From: Micromonospora aurantiaca ATCC 27029
Lineage (GTDB): Bacteria > Actinomycetota > Actinomycetes > Mycobacteriales > Micromonosporaceae
Assembly: GCF_000145235.1 (NCBI RefSeq)
Contig: NC_014391.1
Span: 372,001-436,000, forward strand
DNA length: 64,000 nt
Direction of reading: 5' to 3'
Below are positions 15,952-25,681 of this stretch, in pieces (position 1 is the stretch's first letter; each line of letters starts with the position of its first letter). The position numbers and the translations under genes were made by a program. The notes under the pieces were generated by a model. The model had not been told where the DNA came from. It saw only the letters and a list, made by a program, of their open reading frames with translations, and did no database searches.

Positions 15952-17142
15952 GTGACGGCGAACCGGGAGATCGACGACATCCTGCAACGCGGCGCGGACG
16001 GCGGGCGGATCACGCCCGAGGAGGCGCTGCTGCTCTACACCGACGCGCCCTTCCACGCGCTGGGCGAGGCGGCCGACGCGGTACGGCGGCGCCGCTACCC
16101 GGACAACATCGTCACGTACCTGATCGACCGCAACATCAACTACACGAACGTCTGCGTGACGGCGTGCAAGTTCTGCGCGTTCTACCGGGCCCCCAAGCAC
16201 AAGGAGGGGTGGACCCACCCGACCGAGGAGATCCTGCGCCGTTGCGGCGAGGCGGTCGAGCTGGGCGCCACCCAGGTCATGCTCCAGGGCGGGCACCACC
16301 CGGACTACGGCGTCGAGTACTACGAGGAGCTGTTCTCCTCGGTCAAGAAGGCGTACCCGCAGCTCGCCATCCACTCGATCGGCCCGAGCGAGATCCTGCA
16401 CATGGCAAAGGTCTCCGGCGTGAGCCTGGACGAGGCCATCGCCCGGATCAAGACCGCCGGCCTGGACTCGATCGCCGGCGCCGGCGCCGAGATGCTGCCG
16501 GACCGGCCGCGTAAGGCGATCGCGCCGCTGAAGGAGTCCGGCGCGCGCTGGCTGGAGGTCATGGAGCTGGCGCACCGGCAGGGCCTGGAGTCGACGGCCA
16601 CCATGATGATGGGCACCGGCGAGACGAACGCCGAGCGCATCGAGCACCTGCGGATGATCCGCGACGTGCAGGACCGCACCGGTGGTTTCCGGGCCTTCAT
16701 CCCGTGGACGTACCAGCCGGAGAACAACCACCTGAAGGGCCGCACCCAGGCGACCACGCTGGAATATCTGCGCCTGGTCGCGGTGGCCCGCCTGTTCTTC
16801 GAGACGGTGCCGCACCTCCAGGCGTCCTGGCTGACCACCGGCAAGGACGTCGGGCAGCTCGCGTTGCACATGGGCGTGGACGACCTCGGCTCGATCATGC
16901 TGGAGGAGAACGTCATCTCCTCGGCCGGCGCCCGGCACCGGTCCAACCTGCACGAGCTGATCGGCATGATTCGGTCGGCCGACCGGATCCCGGCCCAGCG
17001 GGACACGCTCTACAACCGGCTCGCGGTGCACCACACGCCCGCCGACGACCCGAGCGACGACCGCGTCGTCTCGCACTTCTCGTCGATCGCCCTGCCCGGC
17101 GGCGGTGCCGGGAAGTCGCTGCCGCTGGTCGAGGTCAACTGA
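15952..17142 (+). CDS. mqnC: cyclic dehypoxanthinyl futalosine synthase MqnC
   Basis: A 396-residue radical SAM enzyme that cyclises dehypoxanthinyl futalosine, a mid-pathway step of futalosine-dependent menaquinone synthesis. The SAM/[4Fe-4S] motif is C68-x3-C72-x2-C75 (CVTACKFC), followed by AFYRAPKHKEGW, MLQGGHHPDYGVEYYEEL, HSIGPSEI, AGAGAEML, MMMGTGETNAERIEHL and FIPWTYQPENNHLKG. These blocks separate MqnC from the related MqnE and CofH. The GTG at 15952 was chosen because it precedes REIDDILQRG, the usual family beginning; the open frame extends further upstream through vapC. Length is normal. The intermediate enzymes MqnE, MqnB/futalosine hydrolase and MqnD are not in this window. Confidence 0.95.
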   Translation: MTANREIDDILQRGADGGRITPEEALLLYTDAPFHALGEAADAVRRRRYPDNIVTYLIDRNINYTNVCVTACKFCAFYRAPKHKEGWTHPTEEILRRCGEAVELGATQVMLQGGHHPDYGVEYYEELFSSVKKAYPQLAIHSIGPSEILHMAKVSGVSLDEAIARIKTAGLDSIAGAGAEMLPDRPRKAIAPLKESGARWLEVMELAHRQGLESTATMMMGTGETNAERIEHLRMIRDVQDRTGGFRAFIPWTYQPENNHLKGRTQATTLEYLRLVAVARLFFETVPHLQASWLTTGKDVGQLALHMGVDDLGSIMLEENVISSAGARHRSNLHELIGMIRSADRIPAQRDTLYNRLAVHHTPADDPSDDRVVSHFSSIALPGGGAGKSLPLVEVN

Positions 17143-17426
17143 CCCGGTCCCGCCGTTCCGCCGTTCGGCCGGTCGGTGTCCGTCGTGCGGCCGGAGCTCC
17201 GCCCGTTTCCGGTGAAGCTTCGGCCAGGGGTCTTCACCTGCGTGATCACCGGCGGCTAGCCTGCCCGCGCGACACCACCGATCCGGGCCGCGAGCAGGCA
17301 GGTAACAGGTCGGCGGCGACCCGGGTGAGCACGGCCCGGTGAGCCGACGACGCCATTACGCTGGCGGCGTCCGTCGGACCGTCGTCCTCCATCGGCCCAT
17401 GAGGGCCGTTCACATAACGCACCGCG

Positions 17427-17460
17427 GCAGGGGCGGGATGGGTGACCATCCCGCCCCTGC
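17427..17460. terminator. 15-bp perfect hairpin with GTGA loop
   Basis: GCAGGGGCGGGATGG (17427-17441), loop GTGA, and the exact complement at 17446-17460; no T-run follows. It is the main structure in the 433-bp gap 17143-17575, 285 bases after mqnC and 116 bases before the LPxTG gene. A closely similar hairpin lies after that gene at 18848-18892. The rest of the gap shows nothing recognisable as a gene. Confidence 0.6.
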
Positions 17461-17542
17461 TGTCTGCCGGGATCGATGGGAATCCCCACCGCTGCGCGGT
17501 GGCGTGACGAGGCGTCGCTCCGGTACCGTCCGTTCGTTCGGT

Positions 17543-17554
17543 ACGTGATCACGT
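17543..17554. promoter_or_regulatory. 12-bp perfect palindrome upstream of the LPxTG gene
   Basis: ACGTGATCACGT, 21 bases before the ATG at 17576 and preceded by two CGGTAC boxes (17521-17526 and 17540-17545). Possible operator; no regulator can be named. Confidence 0.35.
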
Positions 17555-17575
17555 GTCCCTACCCCCGGGGGAACA

Positions 17576-18835
17576 ATGACCTTCCGCTACCGGTCCACGC
17601 TGGCCCGCGCCGGCGTCGTGGCCCTGCTCTCCACCGCCGGTCTCGGCGCCGCCGCCGGCCCGGCACAGGCCGCCGACAAGGCCGACCTCCAGCTCATCCC
17701 GCTCAGCTACCAGCTCGCCAAGGGCGTCAGCGAGGCGAAGGCCAAGCCGTTCAAGTTCCAGGTGAACAACACCCTGGGGACCGTCGACGCGAAGGACGTC
17801 CGGGTCACCGTCGAGACGAAGGGCCTCAAGACCGCCAAGGTCGGCGTGCTGGTCCCGGCCGGCTGCGACATCCGTGGCACCACCTTCTCCTGCCTGCTCG
17901 GTGACCTGCCCGCCGGCACCACTGAGGACTTCGGTCTCCCGCTGTTCTCCACCGGCGGCAAGGGCGCGGCCGGCACGCTCACGGTCTCGATCAGCGCGGC
18001 GAACGGCGCCGGAGTGCTGGACACGATCGACCACGACATCACCGTCACCGAGCCGGGCTACGACCTCACGACCTGGGTCCAGGACGTGTACGCCGACGTG
18101 CGCGTGGACGGCGACGACGCCGACGAGTCCGGCCTGCGCCCGGTCCGGCCGGGCGGGACCGCGCCGCTGGACTGGGCCGTGTTCAACGACGGCAGCAAGC
18201 GCGCCACCGGCATCAAGTACGGGATCGCGCTGCCGGCCGGTGTCACCTTCGCGAAGCTGCCCGACGGCTGCGTCGAGCAGAACCTGGGTGGTTTCCTCAA
18301 CGCGTACTGCGAGGACCTGGGCGCGGTGCTCAAGCCCGGCCAGTACTACACCGCCGACGTCCGGGTGACTGTCGGCGCGGACGTGACCGAGAAGCTGCTC
18401 CGGCCCGGCATCCTCTGGGCCGAGGGCCTGGACGCCGCCTCCGGTGCGCCCGAGGAGGAGCCGCGGGTCGCCAGCTCGGCGCAGCGGCGCGCGTTCGCCG
18501 AGACCGACGACGGTGACAACAGCGCGGTGTTCGACGTCTTCGTCGACCAGAGCCCGCAGTCGACCCCGAGCCCGACGCCGACCACCCAGCCGACCTCGAC
18601 GCCGACCGCCCAGCCGACGCCGACCGGCGACGCGACGGCGGTGCCGACCCCGACCGCCGGTGGTGGCGCGGGTGGCGGTAGCGGCGACGGTGGCCTGCCG
18701 GTGACCGGTATGCAGGTCGGCCTGATCGGCGGCGTCGGCGCGGCCGTGCTCGCGGCCGGCGCGGCGCTGATGATGCTGTCCCGCCGCCGCAAGGTGGTCC
18801 TTGTCGCTCCGGGCGAGGAGCGCACCGGCGACTGA
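17576..18835 (+). CDS. sortase-anchored (LPxTG) surface protein with DUF11-like domains
   Basis: A 419-residue exported protein. Signal peptide residues 1-32 with probable cleavage after AQA. Two beta-rich domains follow (about 35-155 and 160-320), each with the pattern of conserved-repeat/DUF11-like folds and a conserved Cys pair (AGCDIRGTTFSCLLG; DGCVEQNL...NAYCEDLG). A Thr/Pro-rich wall-spanning stalk covers about 335-360, then a Gly-rich hinge, LPVTG at 374-378, a hydrophobic helix and a cytosolic RRRK. This is a complete sortase substrate. No sortase gene lies within the window. Function is probably adhesion or wall structure; nothing more specific is visible. GGGGGA lies upstream of the ATG. 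The gene is flanked by two similar GTGA-loop hairpins and is probably monocistronic. Confidence 0.8.
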   Translation: MTFRYRSTLARAGVVALLSTAGLGAAAGPAQAADKADLQLIPLSYQLAKGVSEAKAKPFKFQVNNTLGTVDAKDVRVTVETKGLKTAKVGVLVPAGCDIRGTTFSCLLGDLPAGTTEDFGLPLFSTGGKGAAGTLTVSISAANGAGVLDTIDHDITVTEPGYDLTTWVQDVYADVRVDGDDADESGLRPVRPGGTAPLDWAVFNDGSKRATGIKYGIALPAGVTFAKLPDGCVEQNLGGFLNAYCEDLGAVLKPGQYYTADVRVTVGADVTEKLLRPGILWAEGLDAASGAPEEEPRVASSAQRRAFAETDDGDNSAVFDVFVDQSPQSTPSPTPTTQPTSTPTAQPTPTGDATAVPTPTAGGGAGGGSGDGGLPVTGMQVGLIGGVGAAVLAAGAALMMLSRRRKVVLVAPGEERTGD

Positions 18836-18847
18836 CCGGGGAACCGA

Positions 18848-18892
18848 TACGCGACCAGGGCGGGGTGGGTGACCACCCCGCCCTGTCGCGTA
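18848..18892. terminator. long hairpin with GTGA loop after the LPxTG gene
   Basis: Inner stem CAGGGCGGGGTGG (18856-18868), loop GTGA, complement 18873-18885; outer stem TACGCGA (18848-18854) pairs with 18886-18892 after one unpaired base. About 20 pairs in total, starting 13 bases after the stop codon. Confidence 0.8.
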
Positions 18893-18934
18893 CCCGGAGG
18901 GAGGCGGGGGCGACGCGGCTGGCAGAGTGGAGGG

Positions 18935-19645
18935 GTGAGCCGTACCCCGCAGGGCCAGCGCGCCAGCCTGGACAAGCAGCCGCACGAGGTCGCCGCGATG
19001 TTCGACGGTGTCGCGGCCCGCTACGACCTGACGAACACCGTCCTGTCGTTCGGCCAGGACCGGTCGTGGCGGCGGGCCACCCGGGCGGCGCTCGGGCTGC
19101 GGCCGGGCGAGCGGGTGCTGGACGTGGGCGCCGGCACCGGTGTGTCGACCGAGGAACTGGCCCACTCCGGGGCGTACGCGGTGGGTGCGGACCTGTCGCT
19201 GGGCATGCTGCACGCCGGCAAGCGCACCCGTCCGTCGGTGCCGCTGCTGGCCGGGGACGCGCTTCGGCTGCCGTTCGCCGACGCCAGCTTCGACGCGGTG
19301 ACCATCTCCTTCGCGCTGCGCAACGTCAACGACACCGACGCGGCGCTGGCCGAGCTGGCCCGGGTGACCCGACCGGGCGGGCGGCTCGTGGTCTGCGAGT
19401 TCAGCACTCCGGTGAACCCGGCGTTCCGCACCGTCTACCTGTCGTACCTGATGCGTTCGTTGCCGGCGGTGGCCCGTGCGGTGTCGAGCAACCCGGACGC
19501 CTACGTCTACCTGGCGGAGTCGATCCGGGCCTGGCCGGACCAGGCGGCGCTGGCCGCGCGGATCGGCGCTGCCGGCTGGGGCCGGGTGGCGTGGCGCAAC
19601 CTGACCGGCGGCGTCGTGGCGCTGCACCGGGCAGTCCGAAACTGA
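18935..19645 (+). CDS. menG: demethylmenaquinone methyltransferase MenG/UbiE
   Basis: A 236-residue SAM-dependent methyltransferase that adds the ring methyl group in the last step of menaquinone synthesis. Motif I is [15 protein letters not shown], post-I ADLSLGML, motif [17 protein letters not shown], motif [15 protein letters not shown], and the UbiE-specific start is [21 protein letters not shown]. The GTG at 18935 (GGAGG just upstream) was preferred over an ATG at 18869 that lies in the terminator hairpin of the preceding gene. It sits between the surface protein and a small unknown gene; the enzymes for precursor (mqnA, mqnC) and side chain are elsewhere in the window. Confidence 0.93.
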   Translation: MSRTPQGQRASLDKQPHEVAAMFDGVAARYDLTNTVLSFGQDRSWRRATRAALGLRPGERVLDVGAGTGVSTEELAHSGAYAVGADLSLGMLHAGKRTRPSVPLLAGDALRLPFADASFDAVTISFALRNVNDTDAALAELARVTRPGGRLVVCEFSTPVNPAFRTVYLSYLMRSLPAVARAVSSNPDAYVYLAESIRAWPDQAALAARIGAAGWGRVAWRNLTGGVVALHRAVRN

Positions 19646-19719
19646 CCGCCCGGCCAGCGAACGCTGGTCATTTCGTGAATATCCGATTTTGGTCTACTTT
19701 GTCCCGTAGGCTCGCCCCC

Positions 19720-19938
19720 ATGACGGGATCAGACCAGGCCGCCACCGACGACGACGCCGCCGAGCTGATCGCGCAGCTCCGCGAGCTGGCCGGCGCGGAT
19801 CCCGCCGATGTCCGGCAGGTCGTCGCCGAGGTGCTGGCCGCGCTGGACCGGGCCGCCGGTGGCGCGTTGCGCGACCACCTGCCCGAGGCCATCCGCCTCG
19901 ACGCCGGGCTCGGACCGGCCGCGCAGGCGCGCCCCTGA
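19720..19938 (+). CDS. 72-residue acidic helical protein, unknown
   Basis: A small open frame from ATG 19720 to TGA 19938, with coding-like third-base G/C and a single long predicted helix from about residue 8 to 60 (DDAAELIAQLRELAGADPAD then VRQVVAEVLAALDRAAGGAL). It is rich in Asp, Glu and Ala, with no Cys and no membrane segment. TAGGCT (19707-19712) ends 7 bases before the ATG, so a leaderless transcript is likely. It is not obviously part of the menG unit. The family is not recognised; it is probably a real gene because codon bias and helix regularity persist to the stop. Confidence 0.6.
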   Translation: MTGSDQAATDDDAAELIAQLRELAGADPADVRQVVAEVLAALDRAAGGALRDHLPEAIRLDAGLGPAAQARP

Positions 19939-20035
19939 CCGGTCTCGACGCTCTTACCGGCGCGTTTCCGCGAAGTTAGGCCCCCCTCAGCGCGTACTGG
20001 TGTAACGCCGGTCATAGACTCCAACCGGATCGGCT

Positions 20036-20051
20036 TGTGAAGCATTTCACG
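20036..20051. promoter_or_regulatory. CRP-like site before the FAD-dependent reductase
   Basis: TGTGAAGCATTTCACG matches TGTGA-N6-TCACA with one mismatch at the last base. It is centred about 30 bases upstream of the ATG at 20073, a repressing or promoter-overlapping position. Confidence 0.4.
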
Positions 20052-20072
20052 AGCATGCGGGAGGAGGCGCGG

Positions 20073-21347
20073 ATGACCGCGGTGGAGAACGACGCCGACG
20101 TCATCGTCGTGGGCGCCGGTCCCGGAGGATCGGCCACGGCGTACCACCTGGCGCGGCACGGCGTACGCGTGCTGCTGCTGGAGAAGACGGAGTTTCCCCG
20201 GGAGAAGGTCTGCGGTGACGGGCTCACGCCCCGCGCCGTACGGCAGCTGATCCGGATGGGCGTGGACACCTCGCCCGAGGCGGGCTGGCTGCACAACAAG
20301 GGCCTGCGGGTGATCGGCGGCGGCATACGCCTGGAACTGGACTGGCCCGACCTGGCCAGCTTCCCCAACTACGGCCTGGTGCGCACCCGGCTCGACTTCG
20401 ACGACCTGCTCGCCCAGCGTGCGGTCGCCGCCGGGGCGAAGCTCCAGACCAGCGTCAACGTCCTCGGGCCGGTGCTCGGCGCCGACGACCGGGTGATCGG
20501 CGTGCAGGCCGAGGTCGGCCCGGACAAGGAACCCGCCACGTTCCACGCGCCGCTCGTGGTCGCCGCCGACGGCGTCTCCGGCCGCTTCCCGCTCGCCCTC
20601 GGGCTCGCCAAGCGGGAGGACCGCCCGATCGGCGTGGCCGTCCGCCGCTACTACCGCTCGCCCGCCAAGCACGACGACGACTACCTGGAGTCCTGGCTGG
20701 AGCTGCGGGCCAAGGGCAGCGACGCGCTGCTGCCCGGCTACGGCTGGATCTTCGGCCTCGGCGACGGCCGGGTGAACGTCGGCCTGGGCGTGCTGAACTC
20801 CTCCTCGGCGTTCGGCAAGACGAACTACCGCAAGCTGCTCACCGACTGGCTCGCGAACACCCCCGAGGACTGGGGGATGACCGACGAGTCCAACGCGGAG
20901 GGTCCGATCCTCGGCGCCGCGCTGCCGATGGGCTTCAACCGCGTGCCGCACTACACCCGCGGCGTGCTGCTCGTCGGTGACTCCGGCGGCATGGTCAACC
21001 CGTTCAACGGCGAGGGCATCGCGTACGCGATGGAGTCGGGCGAGATGGCCGCGGAGGTCGTGGTGCAGGCGCTCGCCCGCCCGACCGGCGCGGAACGGGA
21101 GCGGGCGCTGATGGCGTACCCGCAGGAGCTGAAGGCCCGCTTCGGCGGCTACTACCGCCTCGGCGGCGTCTTCGTGAAGCTCATCGGGCGCCCCGAGATC
21201 ATGCGGATGGCGACCAAGCACGGCATGCCGCATCCGATGCTCATGCGTTTCGTGCTCAAGCTGCTGGCCAACCTGACCGACCCGCGCGGCGGGGACGCGA
21301 TGGACCGGGTCATCAACGCGATGACGAAGGTGGCTCCGGCCGTGTAG
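20073..21347 (+). CDS. geranylgeranyl-reductase-family flavoprotein, probable menaquinone side-chain reductase
   Basis: A 424-residue FAD protein. Dinucleotide-binding motif VIVVGAGPGGSATAYHLAR at the start, then EKTEFPREKVCGDGLTPRAV (the family's conserved Cys-Gly-Asp-Gly), a middle GYGWIFGLGDGRVNVGLGV and the second FAD contact VLLVGDSGGMVNPFNGEGIAYAMESG. This is the pattern of mycobacterial MenJ, which saturates one isoprene unit of menaquinone. That role fits the position directly upstream of nuo and near menG, but archaeal-lipid and other prenyl reductases share the fold. ATG 20073 follows GGGAGGAGG; the open frame also has an ATG at 20037, which would overlap the CRP-like site. Separate from nuoA by 135 bp. 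Confidence 0.85.
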   Translation: MTAVENDADVIVVGAGPGGSATAYHLARHGVRVLLLEKTEFPREKVCGDGLTPRAVRQLIRMGVDTSPEAGWLHNKGLRVIGGGIRLELDWPDLASFPNYGLVRTRLDFDDLLAQRAVAAGAKLQTSVNVLGPVLGADDRVIGVQAEVGPDKEPATFHAPLVVAADGVSGRFPLALGLAKREDRPIGVAVRRYYRSPAKHDDDYLESWLELRAKGSDALLPGYGWIFGLGDGRVNVGLGVLNSSSAFGKTNYRKLLTDWLANTPEDWGMTDESNAEGPILGAALPMGFNRVPHYTRGVLLVGDSGGMVNPFNGEGIAYAMESGEMAAEVVVQALARPTGAERERALMAYPQELKARFGGYYRLGGVFVKLIGRPEIMRMATKHGMPHPMLMRFVLKLLANLTDPRGGDAMDRVINAMTKVAPAV

Positions 21348-21482
21348 AAGACGACCGGCCCGAGGCGGAAACGTCCACGGGCCGGACAGAGATCGACCCC
21401 CGCCGACCGAGGTCGTGAGGGACGTGAATAGTGTGATTTTGGCCAACCACCGAGGTCAGGGAAGGACGAGCAGGGGACAACG

Positions 21483-21848
21483 ATGACGCTCTCTCCTTAC
21501 GCACCCATCATCGGGCTGTTCGCCCTCGCTGCGGCGTTCGCGCTGTTCTCCGTGGCCGCTGCCCGACTCGCCGGCCCGCGGCGTCTGAACAAGGCCAAGC
21601 TCGAGGCGTACGAGTGTGGCATCGAGCCGAGCCCGCAGCCGGTCGGCGGCGGCCGGTTCCCGATCAAGTTCTACCTGACGGCGATGCTCTTCATCGTCTT
21701 CGACATCGAGATCATCTTCCTCTACCCCTGGGCGGTCTCCTTCGACGCCCTGCCGATCTTCGGCTTCGTGGAGATGGTCCTGTTCATCGTCGCGGTCTTC
21801 GTCGCGTACGCCTATGTGTGGCGTCGCGGCGGCCTGGACTGGGACTGA
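21483..21848 (+). CDS. nuoA: NADH-quinone oxidoreductase subunit NuoA
   Basis: A 121-residue membrane subunit of respiratory complex I with three transmembrane helices (about 8-28, 61-85 and 90-112). Conserved loop KLEAYECGIEP with the Cys that contacts the quinone-site region, and FDIEIIFLYPWAV in helix 2. First of the 14-gene nuo operon. The ATG at 21483 has AGGGG about 5 bases upstream. TAGTGT at 21429-21434 is a possible -10 but no convincing -35 was found. The 135-bp region before it holds no other recognised signal. Confidence 0.96.
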   Translation: MTLSPYAPIIGLFALAAAFALFSVAAARLAGPRRLNKAKLEAYECGIEPSPQPVGGGRFPIKFYLTAMLFIVFDIEIIFLYPWAVSFDALPIFGFVEMVLFIVAVFVAYAYVWRRGGLDWD

Positions 21849-21859
21849 GGAGGTAGCAG

Positions 21860-22540
21860 ATGGGCATCGAGGAGAAGCTCCCCTCCGGCGTCCTGCTCAC
21901 CAGCGTCGAGAAGCTGGTCAACTGGACGCGGAAGACCTCGGTCTGGGGCGCCACGTTCGGTCTGGCCTGCTGCGCCATCGAGATGATGGCGGCGGGCGGT
22001 CCGCACTACGACATGGGCCGCTGGGGCATGGAGGTCTTCCGCGCCTCGCCCCGCCAGGCGGACCTGATGATCGTGGCCGGCCGGGTGAGCCAGAAGATGG
22101 CCCCGGTCCTGCGCCAGATCTACGACCAGATGGCCGAGCCCCGCTGGGTCATCTCGATGGGCGTCTGCGCCAGCAGCGGCGGCATGTTCAACAACTACGC
22201 CATCGTGCAGGGCGTCGACCACGTCGTACCGGTCGACATGTACCTCCCCGGCTGCCCGCCCCGGCCGGAGATGCTCATCGACGCGGTGCTCAAGCTGCGC
22301 GAGAAGATCATGCACGAGCCGCTGGGCCCGAACGGCCGCAAGATGCTGGAGGCCCGCCAGGCGCGCGGCGACGTGCCGGTGGTGCCGTACGGCTCGATGC
22401 CCTCGTCGTACCGCAGCGACAAGGCCCGGCGTGCCGAGTGGACGAAGGCGGTCCGCGAGGGGCGTGAGGAGCAGCTGCGGATCGAGAACTGGATGAAGGC
22501 GCAGAACCACCTTCAGGCGTCGCATAGGGGCCCGAAATGA
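21860..22540 (+). CDS. nuoB: NADH-quinone oxidoreductase subunit NuoB
   Basis: A 226-residue peripheral subunit holding the N2 [4Fe-4S] cluster next to the quinone site. Cluster ligands are visible as the adjacent CC in [10 protein letters not shown], the Cys of [13 protein letters not shown] and the Cys of PGCPPRPE. The C-terminal 60 residues (from [10 protein letters not shown]) are an actinobacterial basic extension beyond the core. AGGAGG lies 4-9 bases upstream of the ATG, so expression is strong. Its stop overlaps the nuoC ATG. Confidence 0.97.
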   Translation: MGIEEKLPSGVLLTSVEKLVNWTRKTSVWGATFGLACCAIEMMAAGGPHYDMGRWGMEVFRASPRQADLMIVAGRVSQKMAPVLRQIYDQMAEPRWVISMGVCASSGGMFNNYAIVQGVDHVVPVDMYLPGCPPRPEMLIDAVLKLREKIMHEPLGPNGRKMLEARQARGDVPVVPYGSMPSSYRSDKARRAEWTKAVREGREEQLRIENWMKAQNHLQASHRGPK

Positions 22541-23268
22541 GCAACGACAAGAACAACGACGGCGGGGTGCCGGTACCCACCACCCCGGTCGGTGCCAGCT
22601 CCACCGCCCCGGCGGAGTACCCGCCGGCCAGCCCGGCCGGCCGGGGCATGTTCGGCAACCAGGGCACCGGCGACGTCTCCGGCTACGGCGGCCTGGTCCG
22701 CCCGCGCAAGCCCATCGAGGAGGCGGCCCGGCCGTACGGGAGCTACTTCGACGAGGTGCGGGACGCGCTGGAGGAGGCGTACCCGGACTTCGGCGACGCG
22801 ATCGAGAAGGTCGTGGTCGACCGGGGCGAGCTGACCCTGCACGTCCGCCCGGAGCGGATCGCCGAGGTCTGCCAGGTGATGCGCGACGACCTCGCGCTGC
22901 GCTTCGAGCTGTGCTCCTCGGTGTCCGGTGTGGACTACCTGGGCGCGCAGGAGCGCCGCCTGCACGTGGTCTACCACCTGACCTCGATGACCTACCGCCG
23001 CAGCGTCCGGCTGGAGGTGGCGGTCTCCGTCGAGGAGCCGCACGTCCCGAGCGTCACCGCCGTCTACCCGACCGCCGACTGGCAGGAGCGGGAGACGTAC
23101 GACATGTTCGGCGTCGTCTTCGACGGCCACCCCGCCCTGACCCGGATCCTCATGCCGGACGACTGGGAGGGGCACCCGCAGCGCAAGGACTACCCGCTGG
23201 GCGGCGTCCCCGTCGAGTACAAGGGTGCGGAGATCCCCCCGCCGGACCGTAGGAGGTCGTACCAATGA
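22537..23268 (+). CDS. nuoC: NADH-quinone oxidoreductase subunit NuoC
   Basis: A 243-residue peripheral-arm subunit, separate from NuoD (not the fused NuoCD of E. coli). Residues 1-70 form an actinobacterial Pro/Gly-rich lead. The core includes [22 protein letters not shown] and the signature [38 protein letters not shown] in pieces. It overlaps nuoB and nuoD by 4 bases each (ATGA). Confidence 0.96.
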   Translation: MSNDKNNDGGVPVPTTPVGASSTAPAEYPPASPAGRGMFGNQGTGDVSGYGGLVRPRKPIEEAARPYGSYFDEVRDALEEAYPDFGDAIEKVVVDRGELTLHVRPERIAEVCQVMRDDLALRFELCSSVSGVDYLGAQERRLHVVYHLTSMTYRRSVRLEVAVSVEEPHVPSVTAVYPTADWQERETYDMFGVVFDGHPALTRILMPDDWEGHPQRKDYPLGGVPVEYKGAEIPPPDRRRSYQ

Positions 23269-24590
23269 CCACGTCGAACTACGCGACCGAGCGCGAGACG
23301 ACCGAGGGCAAGGTCTTCACCGTCACCGGCGGGGACTGGGACGAGGTCGTCTCCGGCACGGACCCGATCAACGACGAGCGGATCGTCGTCAACATGGGTC
23401 CGCAGCACCCGTCCACCCACGGCGTGCTCCGGCTGGTCCTGGAGCTGGAGGGCGAGACGGTCCGCGAGGCCCGCTCGGTCATCGGCTACCTGCACACCGG
23501 CATCGAGAAGAACCTGGAGTACCGCAACTGGGTCCAGGGTTCGACGTTCGTGACCCGGATGGACTACCTCTCGCCGCTGTTCAACGAGACGGCGTACGCG
23601 CTCGCGGTGGAGAAGCTGCTCGGCATCACCGACGACATCACCGAGCGGGCCACCACCATCCGTGTGCTGATGATGGAGCTCAACCGCGTCTCGTCGCACC
23701 TGGTCTGGCTGGCGACCACCGCCATGGAGCTGGGCGCGATCAACATGATGCTGTACGGCTTCCGCGAGCGGGAGTACGTCCTCGACATCTTCGAGACCAT
23801 CACCGGCCTGCGGATGAACCACGCGTACGTGCGGCCGGGCGGTGTGGCGCAGGACGTGCCGGACGACGCGATCCGCAAGATCCGCGACTTTCTCCAGCTG
23901 ATGCCGAAGCGGCTCAAGGAGTACGAGAACCTGCTGTCCGGCCAGCCGATCTGGCTGGAGCGTACGCAGCACGTCGCGGTGCTCGACGTGACCGCCTGCA
24001 TGGCGCTCGGCGTCACCGGCCCGGTGCTGCGGTCCGCGGGCCTCGCCTGGGACCTGCGCAAGACCATGCCGTACTGCGGTTACGAGACGTACGAGTTCGA
24101 CGTGCCGACCCACACCGACGGTGACGTGTGGGGCCGCTACCTGGTCCGGGTGGCGGAGATCCGCGAGTCGCTGAAGCTGATCGAGCAGGCGCTGGACCGT
24201 CTGAAGCCCGGCCCGGTGATGGTGTCCGACAAGAAGATCGCGTGGCCGGCGCAGCTCGCCATCGGCGTGGACGGCATGGGCAACTCGCTGGAGCACGTCG
24301 CCAAGATCATGGGTCAGTCGATGGAGTCGCTGATCCACCACTTCAAGCTCGTCACCGAGGGCTTCCGGGTTCCGCCGGGCCAGGTGTACGTCGGCATCGA
24401 GTCGCCCCGCGGCGAGCTGGGCGTGCACGCGGTGTCCGACGGCGGCACCCGGCCCTACCGGGTGCACTACCGGGAGCCGAGCTTCGTCAACCTCCAGGCC
24501 CTCCCGGCGATGGCCGAGGGCGGCCTGATCGCCGACGTGATCGCCGGCGGCGCCTCGCTGGACCCCGTGATGGGTGGTTGTGACCGATGA
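23265..24590 (+). CDS. nuoD: NADH-quinone oxidoreductase subunit NuoD
   Basis: A 441-residue '49-kDa' subunit that forms the quinone pocket together with NuoB. Hallmarks: [20 protein letters not shown], with the His and Tyr region that binds quinone, [24 protein letters not shown], and the C-terminal [16 protein letters not shown] and DPVMGGCDR. Length and order are normal. ATGA overlap with nuoC; its TGA overlaps the ATG of nuoE. Confidence 0.97.
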   Translation: MTTSNYATERETTEGKVFTVTGGDWDEVVSGTDPINDERIVVNMGPQHPSTHGVLRLVLELEGETVREARSVIGYLHTGIEKNLEYRNWVQGSTFVTRMDYLSPLFNETAYALAVEKLLGITDDITERATTIRVLMMELNRVSSHLVWLATTAMELGAINMMLYGFREREYVLDIFETITGLRMNHAYVRPGGVAQDVPDDAIRKIRDFLQLMPKRLKEYENLLSGQPIWLERTQHVAVLDVTACMALGVTGPVLRSAGLAWDLRKTMPYCGYETYEFDVPTHTDGDVWGRYLVRVAEIRESLKLIEQALDRLKPGPVMVSDKKIAWPAQLAIGVDGMGNSLEHVAKIMGQSMESLIHHFKLVTEGFRVPPGQVYVGIESPRGELGVHAVSDGGTRPYRVHYREPSFVNLQALPAMAEGGLIADVIAGGASLDPVMGGCDR

Positions 24591-25681
24591 GCTTTTCCGA
24601 AACGACTCGCACCCGGGCGCGGGAGATCATCGCCCGGTACCCGGCGGACCGGTCCCGCTCGGCGCTGCTGCCGCTGCTGCACCTGGTCCAGTCCGAGGAG
24701 GGCTACGTCTCCCCGGCCGGTGTCGAGTTCTGCGCCGAGGTGCTCGGGCTCAACAAGGCCCAGGTGGGCGCCGTCGCCACCTTCTACACCATGTACAAGC
24801 GCAAGCCCACCGGTGACTACCTGGTGAGCGTCTGCACCAACACCATGTGCGACGTGCTCGGCGGGCAGAAGGTCTACGACACCCTGGCCGAGCACCTCGG
24901 CGTCGGGCACGAGGAGACCACCGCCGACGGGAAGATCACCCTGGAGCACGCCGAGTGCCTGGCGGCGTGCGACTACGGCCCGGTGATGACAGTCAACTAC
25001 GACTTCTTCGACAACGTGGAGCCGCAGGCCGCGCTCGACGTGGTCGAGGAGCTGCGCGCCGGCGGCCGGCCGATGCCGACCCGCGGGGCGCGGCTGTGCA
25101 CGCTCAAGGAGATGGCGGTCCAGCTCGCCGGTTTCGCCGACGAGCGCGACGGCGCGGTGGCCGACGGCGGGCCGGGCGAGCCGAGCCTGCGCGGCCTGCG
25201 CCTGGCCGAGCAGCACGGCGTCTCGGTGCCGGGCTTCGACCCGAAGACCCCGATCCGCAGCAAGGCCGAGGCCGACCGGGCCGCCGCCGAGGCGAAGGCG
25301 AAGGCCGAGGCCGCCAAGCCGGCCCCCGCGCCCGAGCCGGCCGAGCCGGAGGCGGCCACCGGCAGCACCGCGCCGGACGTGAAGGCGCCGGACGACAAGT
25401 CGCCGCAGGTGCGTACCGCCGAGACCCGGCAGCCGGACGCGAGCACCCCGGTGCCGGACGCGCCCGGCACCAAGGTCCCGGTGGACGGCCCGGCCCCGGC
25501 ACCGCGCGACGCGCGGGCGGCGGAGGCGGCCGGCGTGGCGGCGAACCCGCCGGCCGGCGACGGCAAGCCCGCCGGCGACGCGGCCGGCGCGCAGGAGCGC
25601 AACCTCAAGGAAGCGGAGTCCGGTACGGGCGCGGACGGCGCCGACCCGGCGGACGCGAGCGGAACGGGGGTCCGGAAGTGA
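24587..25681 (+). CDS. nuoE: NADH-quinone oxidoreductase subunit NuoE with long Ala/Pro/Glu tail
   Basis: A 364-residue '24-kDa' subunit with the N1a [2Fe-2S] cluster. Ligands: [13 protein letters not shown] (C-x4-C) and [13 protein letters not shown] (C-x3-C). The catalytic core ends around residue 215 ([12 protein letters not shown]). The remaining ~150 residues are low-complexity Ala, Pro, Glu, Lys and Asp ([20 protein letters not shown] and similar), disordered by composition and longer than usual for the subunit. The tail keeps the same frame and third-base G/C as the core, so it is translated. The stop overlaps the GTG of nuoF. Confidence 0.95.
   Translation: MSFSETTRTRAREIIARYPADRSRSALLPLLHLVQSEEGYVSPAGVEFCAEVLGLNKAQVGAVATFYTMYKRKPTGDYLVSVCTNTMCDVLGGQKVYDTLAEHLGVGHEETTADGKITLEHAECLAACDYGPVMTVNYDFFDNVEPQAALDVVEELRAGGRPMPTRGARLCTLKEMAVQLAGFADERDGAVADGGPGEPSLRGLRLAEQHGVSVPGFDPKTPIRSKAEADRAAAEAKAKAEAAKPAPAPEPAEPEAATGSTAPDVKAPDDKSPQVRTAETRQPDASTPVPDAPGTKVPVDGPAPAPRDARAAEAAGVAANPPAGDGKPAGDAAGAQERNLKEAESGTGADGADPADASGTGVRK

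Noticed and set aside
17549..19627. Open frame of 692 codons opposite the LPxTG and menG genes
   Set aside because: Antisense shadow spanning two supported genes and a terminator hairpin.
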